Source of the DNA: CALEAR01 sp035301485 | Lineage (GTDB): Bacteria; Pseudomonadota; Gammaproteobacteria; Pseudomonadales; Alcanivoracaceae | Reading direction: 5' to 3' | DNA: 64,000 bases | Assembly: GCA_035301485.1 (NCBI GenBank) | Contig: DATGUF010000038.1 | Location: 1 to 64,000 of the forward strand | Part shown: positions 7,387-15,986 of the stretch, one piece after another | Position numbering within the stretch: position 1 is the stretch's first letter | How the letters are laid out: the number at the start of each line of letters is the position of its first letter | Notes under the pieces: model-generated | Told to the model about the DNA's origin: nothing | The model's input: the letters and a program-made list of their open reading frames with translations, nothing else | Databases searched by the model: none | Translations under genes and position numbers: made by a program

Positions 7387-9408
7387 ATGACAACACCTCG
7401 CAATATTTTGGTTACAAGCGCCCTTCCTTATGCAAATGGCCCTATTCACTTAGGCCACATGTTGGAACACATCCAAACTGACATCTGGGTGCGCTTCCAA
7501 AAAATGCGTGGCGAAAACTGCATTTACGTTTGTGCCGATGATGCCCATGGCGCGGCCATTATGTTGAAAGCTCAAGAAATGGGGCAAACACCAGAAGCGC
7601 TGATTGCCGATGTGAAAGCGGACCACGAAAGAGATTTCGCCGGTTTCCACATTAATTACGACAACTACTACACCACCCACAGTGAAGAAAACCGCGAACT
7701 CTCCGAAATGATTTACCTGCGCAACCTAGAAGCTGGTTATATCGTAGAAAAGGAGATTACGCAGCTTTACGACGAAGAAAAGAAAATGTTTTTGGCCGAT
7801 CGTTTTGTGCGCGGTAATTGCCCCCACTGTAATGCTGAGGGCCAATACGGCGATAACTGTGAAGCCTGTGGTGCCACCTACAATGCTAATGAACTGGTCA
7901 ACCCTATTTCCACGGTAAGCGGCAAGCCTCCTGTTACAAAGAAAAACATCCAGTTGTTTTTCGACCTCCCACAATTCACTGAATTTTTAAGCTCTTGGAT
8001 AAACAGCGGCACCTTGCAAGCTAGCGTGGCCAACAAACTAAAAGAGTGGGTTGATGACGGTTTACAGCCGTGGGACATTAGCCGCGAAGCACCTTATTTT
8101 GGTTTTGAAATTCCTGGCCAACCGGGCAAGTATTTTTATGTGTGGCTCGACGCTCCCATTGGTTATATCGCCAGCTTCAAGAACTACTGCAAACGCGAAG
8201 GTTTAGATTTCAAAACTTTCTGGGAGCAAGGTTCTAATACAGAGCTTTACCACTTTATCGGCAAAGACATTATCAATTTCCACGGCTTATTCTGGCCTGC
8301 CATGTTACAAGGCGCACAGCTGCGCTTGCCTAGCGGTGTGTTTGTACACGGCTTCGTCACCATTAATGGTGAGAAAATGTCTAAATCCCGCGGCAACTTT
8401 ATTCAGGCACGCACTTATTTAGAGCACTTAGACCCAGAATATCTACGTTATTATTTTGCCGCGAAGCTCACCGCTAGCGTAGACGACCTCGATTTAAACC
8501 TCGACGATTTCATGCAGAGAGTTAACTCAGACCTCGTTGGTAAAGTGGTTAACATCGCAAGCCGCACCGCCAACTTTGTGCGCCGCGACAACGACAACGT
8601 GCTCAGCGCCGATTTTGACAACAAGGCACTGATTGAAGAAGCGCAGGCAGCTGCCGTACAGATTGCTGAGGCTTACGAAAAGCGCGAATACGGCCGCGCC
8701 ATGCGCACTATCATGACCATTGCCGATAACGCCAACCATTACATCAACGAACAGGCACCCTGGGCCTTGGCTAAACAAGAAGGCCAAGAAGCTAAGGTGC
8801 AAGCAGTGTGCAGCACAGCCATTAACGTGTTCCGCTTACTCGTGCTGTACCTTAAGCCCGTTCTGCCTGAACTGGCTAGCCAAGCAGAGACCTTCTTAAA
8901 CATTGAGCCGCTCACTTGGGCCGATGTTGATAGCACCCTGCAAAACCATACCCTAAAGCGCTTTAAGCCCTTGATGCAGCGCATTGATAAAAAACATCTC
9001 GATGCCCTCATGCAAGCAGCCAAAGAAAGCGCTGAACAAGACACTACCAAGGAGGCCGATGTGGCAACTGAAGAAGAGCAATACATTTCTATTGATGATT
9101 TCGCCAAGGTGGAACTACGTGTGGCACGCATCATCAAAGCTGACCATGTGGAAGGCGCTGATCGCCTATTACAACTCACCCTAGATGTGGGCGAACTCGG
9201 TGAGCGCAATGTGTTTGCCGGCATTAAAGCTGCCTATACCCCAGAAGAACTCATCGACAAGCATGTTGTAGTAGTAGCCAACCTCGCCCCACGCAAAATG
9301 AAATTTGGCGTTTCTGAGGGCATGATTCTTGCCGCGGGCCCAGGCGGTGAAGATATTTTTGTTTTAAGCCCAGACCAAGGTGCCACCCCAGGAATGGTTG
9401 TAAGTTAG
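7387..9408 (+). CDS. metG: Methionyl-tRNA synthetase
   Basis: A 673-residue cytoplasmic enzyme that charges tRNA-Met. It has the class I HIGH motif as HLGH at 21-24, a zinc-knuckle region (CPHCNAEGQYGDNCEACG), the KMSKS loop (GEKMSKSRG), a helical anticodon-binding domain and a C-terminal tRNA-binding OB domain starting around 570 (IDDFAKVELRVARI). Length equals the long dimeric E. coli type. Two in-frame ATGs are possible (7372 and 7387). I take the second because it gives the usual family start; neither has a clear Shine-Dalgarno sequence. Confidence 0.95.
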   Translation: MTTPRNILVTSALPYANGPIHLGHMLEHIQTDIWVRFQKMRGENCIYVCADDAHGAAIMLKAQEMGQTPEALIADVKADHERDFAGFHINYDNYYTTHSEENRELSEMIYLRNLEAGYIVEKEITQLYDEEKKMFLADRFVRGNCPHCNAEGQYGDNCEACGATYNANELVNPISTVSGKPPVTKKNIQLFFDLPQFTEFLSSWINSGTLQASVANKLKEWVDDGLQPWDISREAPYFGFEIPGQPGKYFYVWLDAPIGYIASFKNYCKREGLDFKTFWEQGSNTELYHFIGKDIINFHGLFWPAMLQGAQLRLPSGVFVHGFVTINGEKMSKSRGNFIQARTYLEHLDPEYLRYYFAAKLTASVDDLDLNLDDFMQRVNSDLVGKVVNIASRTANFVRRDNDNVLSADFDNKALIEEAQAAAVQIAEAYEKREYGRAMRTIMTIADNANHYINEQAPWALAKQEGQEAKVQAVCSTAINVFRLLVLYLKPVLPELASQAETFLNIEPLTWADVDSTLQNHTLKRFKPLMQRIDKKHLDALMQAAKESAEQDTTKEADVATEEEQYISIDDFAKVELRVARIIKADHVEGADRLLQLTLDVGELGERNVFAGIKAAYTPEELIDKHVVVVANLAPRKMKFGVSEGMILAAGPGGEDIFVLSPDQGATPGMVVS

Positions 9409-9409
9409 T

Positions 9410-10477
9410 ATGGCCAAAGCATTAAGAGTGATGGCGGGCCCCACCGCCTACGCTCATATTAAACAAAACGGATTATCCCCCCACCATATTAGCGCCATGG
9501 TAGGTGCTAGTGGTGGGCCTAAGTGGCTAAGCCTAGCCAAATTAGACGAATACATTTTTGGCGAATATTTCTCGGCACGTGAAAAACCGCTCCATATTGT
9601 GGGCAGTTCTGCAGGGGCTTGGCGTTTTGCTTGCTTCGCCCACCCTAATCCCGCCAAAGCCTCGGCTGATTTTGCTCATGCTTATCAGCATATTTGCTAC
9701 CACAAAGACATGACCACGGCAGAAATAACAGAGCACTCCATGGGGCTTCTCGATGTTATTTACCCTGATGAAGCCACCAGCACCGCTGCCGCCACTAACC
9801 CGCACATTAAATTACATGTGGTGGCCTCGCGCGCTAAAAACCTCAGCAGCTTAAACAACCGTGCCGCACAAACAGTGGGGCTAGTGGGCGCTGCAGTGGC
9901 GAACGGTATTTCACGCCGCTGGCTTGGCTATTTTTTCGAACGTGTGGTGTTTCACCCTGAAGGCGAACCTGGCCCCTTCACACAATGGCCCGTATTGCCC
10001 ACTCAAACGGTGAGCCTCACCCCGCAGAATATTCGCAAGGCCATTACAGCCTCAGGCTCCATCCCCCTTGTGCTAGAAGGTGTGCCGAACATACCCGATG
10101 CAGCACCAGGCATGTATTACGATGGTGGCGTAACGGATTATCACTTTGATATTCCCTTCGCCGAAGAAGGCATTGTGCTCTATCCCCACTTTTACCCCGC
10201 CATTACCCCAGGCTGGTTTGATAAATCCATCACGTGGCGCAAGCCGCGTCCAGAAAACTTCGATAATGTGGTGATGCTATGCCCCACCGATGAATGGCTC
10301 GCATCCCTGCCACAAGGCCGCATACCCGACCGGCACGATTTCATTAATATGGACGATAACAAGCGTATCGCTGCATGGGGAGACACCATGGCGCGTTCCG
10401 CCGAGTTAGTGGAGGATTTCCAACGTTTCAGTGCGGGCGATCACTCTGCGCTAGAATTAGTAACCCAGTGGCGCTAA
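9410..10477 (+). CDS. Patatin-like phospholipase
   Basis: A 355-residue patatin-family protein. The oxyanion segment GASGGPKW lies near 33-40, the nucleophile serine in GSSAGAW (GxSxG) near 66, and the catalytic aspartate in YYDGG near 233, so the Ser-Asp dyad is intact. Predicted to hydrolyse acyl esters of lipids; the true substrate is unknown. No signal peptide. Its ATG comes one base after the metG stop, so it is probably translated from the metG message, though a functional link is not obvious. Confidence 0.87.
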   Translation: MAKALRVMAGPTAYAHIKQNGLSPHHISAMVGASGGPKWLSLAKLDEYIFGEYFSAREKPLHIVGSSAGAWRFACFAHPNPAKASADFAHAYQHICYHKDMTTAEITEHSMGLLDVIYPDEATSTAAATNPHIKLHVVASRAKNLSSLNNRAAQTVGLVGAAVANGISRRWLGYFFERVVFHPEGEPGPFTQWPVLPTQTVSLTPQNIRKAITASGSIPLVLEGVPNIPDAAPGMYYDGGVTDYHFDIPFAEEGIVLYPHFYPAITPGWFDKSITWRKPRPENFDNVVMLCPTDEWLASLPQGRIPDRHDFINMDDNKRIAAWGDTMARSAELVEDFQRFSAGDHSALELVTQWR

Positions 10478-10619
10478 CCCAGCGCCACTGCCCTTGAATT
10501 TTCTACTAACGCCCCCATAACTAATGCCTATCGCTACTAAAGGATGCAAGCTCTGCCGTTAGAAGGCATGATGTTCCTTGCTAAATGGCTAACCAACCAG
10601 ATGGTTGCTAGTACCATAT

Positions 10620-10642
10620 AGCGATACAAAACCACTATCGCT
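10620..10642. promoter_or_regulatory. Candidate OxyR-like operator upstream of ahpC
   Basis: The 253-base gap before ahpC contains a perfect inverted repeat, AGCGATA (10620-10626) and TATCGCT (10636-10642), separated by nine bases. Within it, ATAC-N7-CTAT differs by one base from half of the known OxyR pattern ATAG-N7-CTAT. ahpC is a classic OxyR target, so the assignment is plausible, but the second half of a full OxyR site is poor. Confidence 0.4.
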
Positions 10643-10730
10643 GCAATGCAAACAATTAAATTTACCAATGAGCAATGGTTCGCTACTCTAAGCAGTGTAG
10701 TCACCCATTCTCTCGAAAGGAGTTTATATA

Positions 10731-11294
10731 ATGTCCTTGATTAATACAGAAATTTTACCTTTTAACGCCACCGCTTTCCAAAACGGTGAGTTCATTGAAG
10801 TGTCTGAAAAAGACCTCAAAGGCAAGTGGTCTGTTGTGTTCTTTTACCCTGCAGACTTCACCTTTATTTGCCCTACCGAGCTTGAAGACCTTGCTGATCA
10901 CTACGAGGAGTTCCAAAAGCTAGGCGTTGAAGTTTACGGCGTGTCCACCGACACCCACTTCTCTCACAAAGCTTGGCACGATACTTCAGAAGCCATTGGC
11001 AAAGTGAAGTACCCATTAATCGGTGACCCAACGCACGTTATTTCCCGCAACTTCCAGGTACTCATTGAAGAGGCTGGTTTAGCTGAGCGTGGTACTTTCG
11101 TGATCAACCCTGAAGGCCAGATCAAAATCGTTGAACTTCACGATGGCGGTATCGGCCGTGATGCAAGCGAATTACTACGCAAAGTAAAAGCTGCCCAGTA
11201 CATTGAAGCCAACCCAGGCGAAGTGTGCCCAGCTAAGTGGAAAGAAGGTGAAGCAACACTAAAGCCATCCTTAGACCTAGTAGGTAAAATCTAA
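10731..11294 (+). CDS. ahpC: Alkyl hydroperoxide reductase subunit C (typical 2-Cys peroxiredoxin)
   Basis: A 187-residue cytoplasmic peroxiredoxin that reduces hydrogen peroxide and organic peroxides and is recycled by AhpF. The peroxidatic Cys47 lies in DFTFICPTE and the resolving Cys near 166 in EVCPAKW; GGIGR is the usual GGLG-type motif of sensitive 2-Cys enzymes. AAAGGAG precedes the ATG. Paired with ahpF 162 bases downstream, separated by three hairpins that may lower ahpF expression relative to ahpC. Confidence 0.96.
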   Translation: MSLINTEILPFNATAFQNGEFIEVSEKDLKGKWSVVFFYPADFTFICPTELEDLADHYEEFQKLGVEVYGVSTDTHFSHKAWHDTSEAIGKVKYPLIGDPTHVISRNFQVLIEEAGLAERGTFVINPEGQIKIVELHDGGIGRDASELLRKVKAAQYIEANPGEVCPAKWKEGEATLKPSLDLVGKI

Positions 11295-11305
11295 GGTTGC
11301 TACAT

Positions 11306-11339
11306 CTCATGCATCGTTAGCATGCTAACGGTGCATGAG
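11306..11339 (+). promoter_or_regulatory. Long hairpin 3' of ahpC
   Basis: CTCATGCA, one T, then CGTTAGC pairs with GCTAACG, one G, then TGCATGAG around a two-base centre. This is 15 pairs plus a possible U-G wobble, starting 11 bases after the ahpC stop. No U tract follows, so it is more likely an mRNA-stabilising or pausing structure than a complete terminator. Confidence 0.6.
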
Positions 11340-11340
11340 A

Positions 11341-11357
11341 ACAGTGCTAAACACTGT
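11341..11357 (+). repeat. Short hairpin in the ahpC-ahpF gap
   Basis: ACAGTG at 11341-11346 pairs with CACTGT at 11352-11357 across a 5-base loop. It sits directly between two larger structures. Alone it would mean little. Confidence 0.45.
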
Positions 11358-11361
11358 ATTG

Positions 11362-11419
11362 GGGAGCGGGTTTGCAAATGGTTAACCGAGTTAACCATGA
11401 CCAACAATGCTCCCTTTTT
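11362..11419 (+). terminator. Composite stem-loop with T run before ahpF (possible attenuator)
   Basis: An inner perfect stem ATGGTTAAC (11378-11386) with GTTAACCAT (11390-11398) is nested in an outer stem GGGAGC (11362-11367) with GCTCCC (11409-11414), followed at once by TTTTT. It resembles an intrinsic terminator placed between ahpC and ahpF, which would permit only partial read-through into ahpF unless ahpF has its own promoter. Confidence 0.5.
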
Positions 11420-11456
11420 ATTAGCTTCCCATCAATGTTTTTCATGGAGACGCATA

Positions 11457-13022
11457 ATGTTAGACGCTGATTTAAAAGCACAATTACAAGCCTATATGGA
11501 GCGCATCACTATTCCATTTGAAATAGTAGCGTCCCTAGACAGCAGCGATAAATCGAAAGAGCTACAAACACTTTTAACTGAAATTGCCGGCATGTCTGAG
11601 CATATTACGCTCCGTGAAGACGGTGATAACCCGCGCAAGCCTTCATTCCAGCTAACGCGCCCAGACGAGCCTATAGCTTTATTTTTTGCGGGCATTCCCT
11701 TAGGGCACGAGTTCACTTCCCTCGTATTGGCGTTATTACAAGTGGGCGGCCACCCTTCGCGCTTAAGCGACGAAGTCATTGAGCAAGTAAAAAACTTACA
11801 GGGTGAGTTTCACTTCGAAACCTACTACTCCTTGTCGTGCCAAAACTGTCCAGATGTGGTGCAAGCGCTCAACCTCATGGCGGTGCTCAACCCTAACATC
11901 CGCCACGATGCTATTGATGGTGCTTTATTCCAAGATGAAGTGGATGAGCGCCAAATCATGTCAGTACCCACCGTGTTTTTAAACGGTGAAAATTTTGCCT
12001 CTGGCCGTATGGGTGTAGAAGAAATTCTCGCCAAAGTGGACACAGGTGCTGCGGATCGTGCCGCCGCAAGCATGAATGAAAAAGCCCCCTTTGATGTACT
12101 AGTGGTGGGCGGTGGCCCTGCGGGCGCTGCAGCCTCTATTTATGCTGTGCGCAAAGGTTTTAATACGGGCGTAGCTGCGGAACGTTTTGGTGGCCAGGTG
12201 CTAGACACCTCCTCCATTGAGAACTTTATTTCCGTACAAGCCACTGATGGCCCACGCTTAGCCGTAGAGCTCGAGGAGCACGTGCGCGACTACGATGTGG
12301 ATATCATGAATTTGCAAACAGCGAGCAAGCTGATTCCTGCTGGCGGCGATAACCGCTACCACCAAGTAGAATTTGAATCAGGTGCGAGTTTACAGGCAAG
12401 AACAGTCGTCTTAGCCACTGGAGCACGTTGGAGAAACGTTAACGTTCCCGGCGAACAAGAGTACCGCAACAAAGGTGTCGCTTATTGCCCGCACTGTGAT
12501 GCACCTTTATTTAAAGGCAAAAAAGTGGCGGTAATTGGTGGTGGTAACTCGGGTGTGGAAGCAGCCATTGATCTGGCCAACATTGTTGAGCACGTTACAC
12601 TGCTTGAATTCGACACACAGCTACGGGCAGATGAAGTATTGCAGAAGAAACTTCGCTCTATGCCCAACGTTACTATCTACACCAATGCCGAAACCACCGA
12701 AATCACCGGCGATGGTGAGCGCGTCAATGGCTTAATTTTCAAAGACCGCACCACAGGCGAAGAAACCACCGTTGAATTAGCAGGTGTCTTCGTCCAAATT
12801 GGTTTGGTGCCCAACACCGATTGGCTCAAAGACACCGTAGAACTTAGCCAACATGGCGAAGTGGTAATTAACGAGCGTGGAGAAACCTCTATCCCTGGTA
12901 TCTTTGCTGCTGGAGACGTTACCACTGTGCCCTATAAGCAGATTGTAATTGCCATGGGTGCCGGCGCCACTGCCGCACTGAGTGCCTTTGACCACATCAT
13001 TCGCACTTCAGCCAACGATTAA
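11457..13022 (+). CDS. ahpF: Alkyl hydroperoxide reductase subunit F
   Basis: A 521-residue flavoprotein, exactly the E. coli length, that passes electrons from NADH through FAD to AhpC. The N-terminal double thioredoxin-like domain carries CQNC (Cys128/Cys131). The C-terminal thioredoxin-reductase-like half has the FAD motif VVGGGPAGAAA, the redox pair CPHC (Cys344/Cys347), a second GGGNSGVEAA nucleotide motif and the terminal AAGDVT. The frame is open to 11322, but ATG 11457 follows GGAGA and gives the family N-terminus. Confidence 0.95.
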   Translation: MLDADLKAQLQAYMERITIPFEIVASLDSSDKSKELQTLLTEIAGMSEHITLREDGDNPRKPSFQLTRPDEPIALFFAGIPLGHEFTSLVLALLQVGGHPSRLSDEVIEQVKNLQGEFHFETYYSLSCQNCPDVVQALNLMAVLNPNIRHDAIDGALFQDEVDERQIMSVPTVFLNGENFASGRMGVEEILAKVDTGAADRAAASMNEKAPFDVLVVGGGPAGAAASIYAVRKGFNTGVAAERFGGQVLDTSSIENFISVQATDGPRLAVELEEHVRDYDVDIMNLQTASKLIPAGGDNRYHQVEFESGASLQARTVVLATGARWRNVNVPGEQEYRNKGVAYCPHCDAPLFKGKKVAVIGGGNSGVEAAIDLANIVEHVTLLEFDTQLRADEVLQKKLRSMPNVTIYTNAETTEITGDGERVNGLIFKDRTTGEETTVELAGVFVQIGLVPNTDWLKDTVELSQHGEVVINERGETSIPGIFAAGDVTTVPYKQIVIAMGAGATAALSAFDHIIRTSAND

Positions 13023-13032
13023 CAGGCATAAA

Positions 13033-13067
13033 AAACCCCAAAAGGTGCACCACACTTTTTGGGGTTT
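13033..13067. terminator. Bidirectional terminator between ahpF and hydrolase gene
   Basis: AAACCCCAAAA at 13033-13043 pairs with TTTTGGGGTTT at 13057-13067. It sits between two convergent genes, with A and T runs on the two sides of the G/C core. Confidence 0.75.
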
Positions 13068-13086
13068 GTCGTTTCTTCTTTACTAC

Positions 13087-13980
13087 TTATTCTTCTGCAC
13101 GCCTACCTGCTTCGCTGTCACGCACCCATGAATTCACATTAATGCACACAGCTTCTGGCCTGCGTGCCCAACGGAAATGGTCTGCTGCAGTGCCTAAGTT
13201 TTTCTCATCAAACAAACGATGAGAGCGTCGTGCTTTTCTAAACTTTTGCCACACCGCTGCCACGGCATCAGATTCAGCAAAGCTATCATCTGTCATACGT
13301 ACAGTGAGTACACGGCCCTTATATTTACGAATACCGTTTTCAAAATTAACTTTCATGCCACGGGCTAAATAACGGTTTTTGCCGGCCATTTCGCGCCAAT
13401 CTGCCATCATGGTGCGCGCTTCACGCCCACCAAACCCTATCTTATCGCCAGGGTAATAACCTAATAAACGTTGGCTCACGGGGATTAAGTGATACAAGGC
13501 ACGAATACGCATGGCATCTATTCCCTTGTAAGCCTTAATCCATGGTGTACCACACGCTACAAGGATCACACCGTCCACAGCTTCCACGCCGCGCCAACCT
13601 GCATACATGCAGCTTAAATGCCCGCCCAAGCTGTGCCCTAATAAAAACACACCTTTCTCAGGGCTTTGCTCACGCGCAAACTTAACAGCCGTATCAATAT
13701 CTTCTAGCATCTCGCGAAAACCATAATTTACGTTGCGAGAGGCACGCACACTACTCTCACCATGGCCGCGCTGTTCCACCAAATACACATCATGCCCTGC
13801 TGTTTGCAACGCTTCCGCTAAGGGAGTGTAATAACTTACACTAACACCTAGTGCTGGCAGAATAAGTAAAGACACCCCACCCTCTGCACGCTCTGTTGCA
13901 GCTTTCAACGCTTTAACGGGAACACAGTAATCAGTCGCCGTTGGCAGCAACTGCCACGCCGGTTGCTCAGTGGTATTCAT
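13087..13980 (-). CDS. Alpha/beta hydrolase
   Basis: A 297-residue alpha/beta hydrolase fold protein resembling monoacylglycerol-lipase/esterase types. The nucleophile serine lies in LLGHSLGGHLS near residue 116. The oxyanion-side segment LPALGVSVSYY and the HGES motif (EQRGHGESS) are visible, with a probable catalytic Asp in MTDDSFAES and His in ADHFRW. No signal peptide, substrate unknown. It lies 30 bases downstream of sbcB on the same strand and may share its transcript. Confidence 0.82.
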   Translation of the reverse strand: MNTTEQPAWQLLPTATDYCVPVKALKAATERAEGGVSLLILPALGVSVSYYTPLAEALQTAGHDVYLVEQRGHGESSVRASRNVNYGFREMLEDIDTAVKFAREQSPEKGVFLLGHSLGGHLSCMYAGWRGVEAVDGVILVACGTPWIKAYKGIDAMRIRALYHLIPVSQRLLGYYPGDKIGFGGREARTMMADWREMAGKNRYLARGMKVNFENGIRKYKGRVLTVRMTDDSFAESDAVAAVWQKFRKARRSHRLFDEKNLGTAADHFRWARRPEAVCINVNSWVRDSEAGRRAEE

Positions 13981-14010
13981 AACAAAACCCTTACGTTATT
14001 TACTTTAGGT

Positions 14011-15462
14011 TCAAGCTAAGCCTACTTCCTTGGCAACGCTATTAATGTAATCTATCAGTTCAGAATAAAGATGACGCTCTTCTGCGCTATTCGCCGCTAA
14101 GCTTCGCTGTGCTAACTCTCGCCTTAAGCCACTTATATTGCGGCCTTCAGGATGAGTAAGCTGTGCTCGGCAAAAGGCGTACCAATCTTCTTTCTCTTGC
14201 GCAGACAAAGTTTGTGGGAAATTACGGCAGCGATAGCGCCATAATAATTCAGGCAGGCGGTCGTCTTCAAAGGGAAGCTGCAAAGTGGCTAATGATGGCC
14301 CATCCGTTTGTGTTACTTGCCGCCTTAATTGTTGGTCTTGCGGGCTAAAAAACGGCCCACTGTATAAACTCAATTCAGGGTCTAGGTTTTCATCACCGCC
14401 TTCAGCAAACGGCGATTGAGAGAAAACCTCCAGTAATTTACCACGCAAATGCGGATCGTTACGCAGCATTCGCCAACGTTCGCGGAACAAGGCTAAATCC
14501 CAACCCAAACGTTCGGCCGTGTGCTCATCCACCACACTAGCGGGCGCTACCATGGGCGATCGGTTCACGCGTACTTCCCTTACCGCGGGGCGCTCCACGC
14601 CCTCCGGTAAATCTTCAGTACGGGTGAACATCAACGTGCGTATTTCCTCCGCCGACAAACGCAATAACTCGCTTGGGTCTTGGTATAAATCAAACACAAT
14701 CACGCTGTTTTTGTTGCTTGGGTGCGGCAGCAAAGGCATCACGAAACCTGCGCAATGCCTGCTGGCGTGCACACGGCCAGACACATGCACCACAGGCACT
14801 TGTTTGTGCACATCTAAAAGCTTTTGCACTGTGTTTTTATGGCGCAAGCCCAAGGCATATTCAAATAGCTTTGGCTGTGCTTTACGTAATAAGCGGGCAA
14901 ATTCAATAGTGGCATAAACATCACTCAGTGCATCGTGTGCACCCTCGTGCTCTATATCATTCGCTGCCGTTAACTCTTCTAGCTTAAAACTCACCGCGCC
15001 GTCTTCACGCACAGGCCACTGCACCCCTTCTGGGCGCAATGCATAGCAGAGTCGTGCCACATCAATCAAATCCCAGCGGCTATTACCGTTTTGCCATTCC
15101 CGCGCGTAGGGGTCGTAAAAATTTCGGAATAAGATATTACGTGTAAATTCATCATCAAAACGGATGCTGTTATACCCCACCGTACACGTATTAGGCTGCG
15201 CCATTTCAGCGTGAATACGAGCAATGAAAGCCGCTTCGCTCATTCCTTTTTCAAGCGCCTCTTGAGGCGTAATACCGGTAACTAAGCAGGCTTCCACACT
15301 GGGCAAGTAATCGGGCGTGGGGGAACAATAAAGTAAAACAGGTTTGCCTACTACATTAAGTTGCGCATCAGTGCGAACCCCAGCAAACTGGGCAGGCCTG
15401 TCTTGCGCTGGGTGAATGCCCCAAGTTTCGTAGTCATGCCAAAAGAAAGTGGCTGAATTCAT
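14011..15462 (-). CDS. sbcB: Exodeoxyribonuclease I
   Basis: A 483-residue 3'-to-5' single-strand DNA exonuclease (E. coli ExoI is 475) acting in recombination and mismatch repair. The DEDDh exonuclease motif I is HDYETWG with Asp and Glu at about 10 and 12; the NSIRFDDEF and HDALSDVYAT blocks give the other acidic and histidine residues. The SH3-like and helical ExoI C-terminal domains follow. Restricted largely to gammaproteobacteria. Divergent from the thioredoxin-like gene. Confidence 0.94.
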   Translation of the reverse strand: MNSATFFWHDYETWGIHPAQDRPAQFAGVRTDAQLNVVGKPVLLYCSPTPDYLPSVEACLVTGITPQEALEKGMSEAAFIARIHAEMAQPNTCTVGYNSIRFDDEFTRNILFRNFYDPYAREWQNGNSRWDLIDVARLCYALRPEGVQWPVREDGAVSFKLEELTAANDIEHEGAHDALSDVYATIEFARLLRKAQPKLFEYALGLRHKNTVQKLLDVHKQVPVVHVSGRVHASRHCAGFVMPLLPHPSNKNSVIVFDLYQDPSELLRLSAEEIRTLMFTRTEDLPEGVERPAVREVRVNRSPMVAPASVVDEHTAERLGWDLALFRERWRMLRNDPHLRGKLLEVFSQSPFAEGGDENLDPELSLYSGPFFSPQDQQLRRQVTQTDGPSLATLQLPFEDDRLPELLWRYRCRNFPQTLSAQEKEDWYAFCRAQLTHPEGRNISGLRRELAQRSLAANSAEERHLYSELIDYINSVAKEVGLA

Positions 15463-15653
15463 CGCTTCCTCTCATTTGCGCCACCCTGTGTGGATGGAAA
15501 CGGCGCACAGTGTTGCTTATTTTAAGCCATTGAGCAAATGCACTTCCACCTTAGCGCCCTCGCTTGTTAATGCGCATTCTACTCTGCGCTGGTTTGGTTC
15601 ATCTGCGCCGCATCTGTGGTAATCTAACCCTCACTTGATTTGAGGAGACTGTG

Positions 15654-15971
15654 ATGTATCAGTACAACACCGAAGCGCCAGCATTGGCCGAAGTAGAAGC
15701 ACGCAACGGCTTGACCCTACTTAACTTTGGCACAGACTGGTGTGGCCATTGCCAAGCAGCGCTTACGCCTGTTAGCAACTTTCTACAGCAGCATAGCCAT
15801 GTGACACACATCACAGTGGAAGATGGCAAAGGCCGCCCACTAGGCCGCCATTATAAAGTAAAACTATGGCCAAGCCTTATTTTACTAAAAGACGGCCAAG
15901 AAGTGGCACGCGTAGTGCGTCCCACCACTGCCTCGGATTTAGAGCCACTATCTGCTGAAATTAACGCTTAA
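15654..15971 (+). CDS. Thioredoxin-like protein
   Basis: A 105-residue single-domain thioredoxin fold protein. The redox motif is WCGHC, Cys30 and Cys33, rather than the WCGPC of classical thioredoxin. The conserved cis-proline region is represented by LWPSLILLKDG. It lacks a signal peptide, so it probably acts in the cytoplasm. A GTG at 15651 is in frame, but ATG 15654 is better spaced from GAGGAG (15642-15647). pyrC starts 15 bases after its stop, suggesting a two-gene transcript. Confidence 0.87.
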   Translation: MYQYNTEAPALAEVEARNGLTLLNFGTDWCGHCQAALTPVSNFLQQHSHVTHITVEDGKGRPLGRHYKVKLWPSLILLKDGQEVARVVRPTTASDLEPLSAEINA

Positions 15972-15986
15972 TTTTACGAGCCCACT

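Noticed and set aside
8739..9224. 161-residue minus-strand frame inside metG
   Set aside because: Shadow of the metG C-terminal region; Ser/Arg-rich with no recognisable motif.
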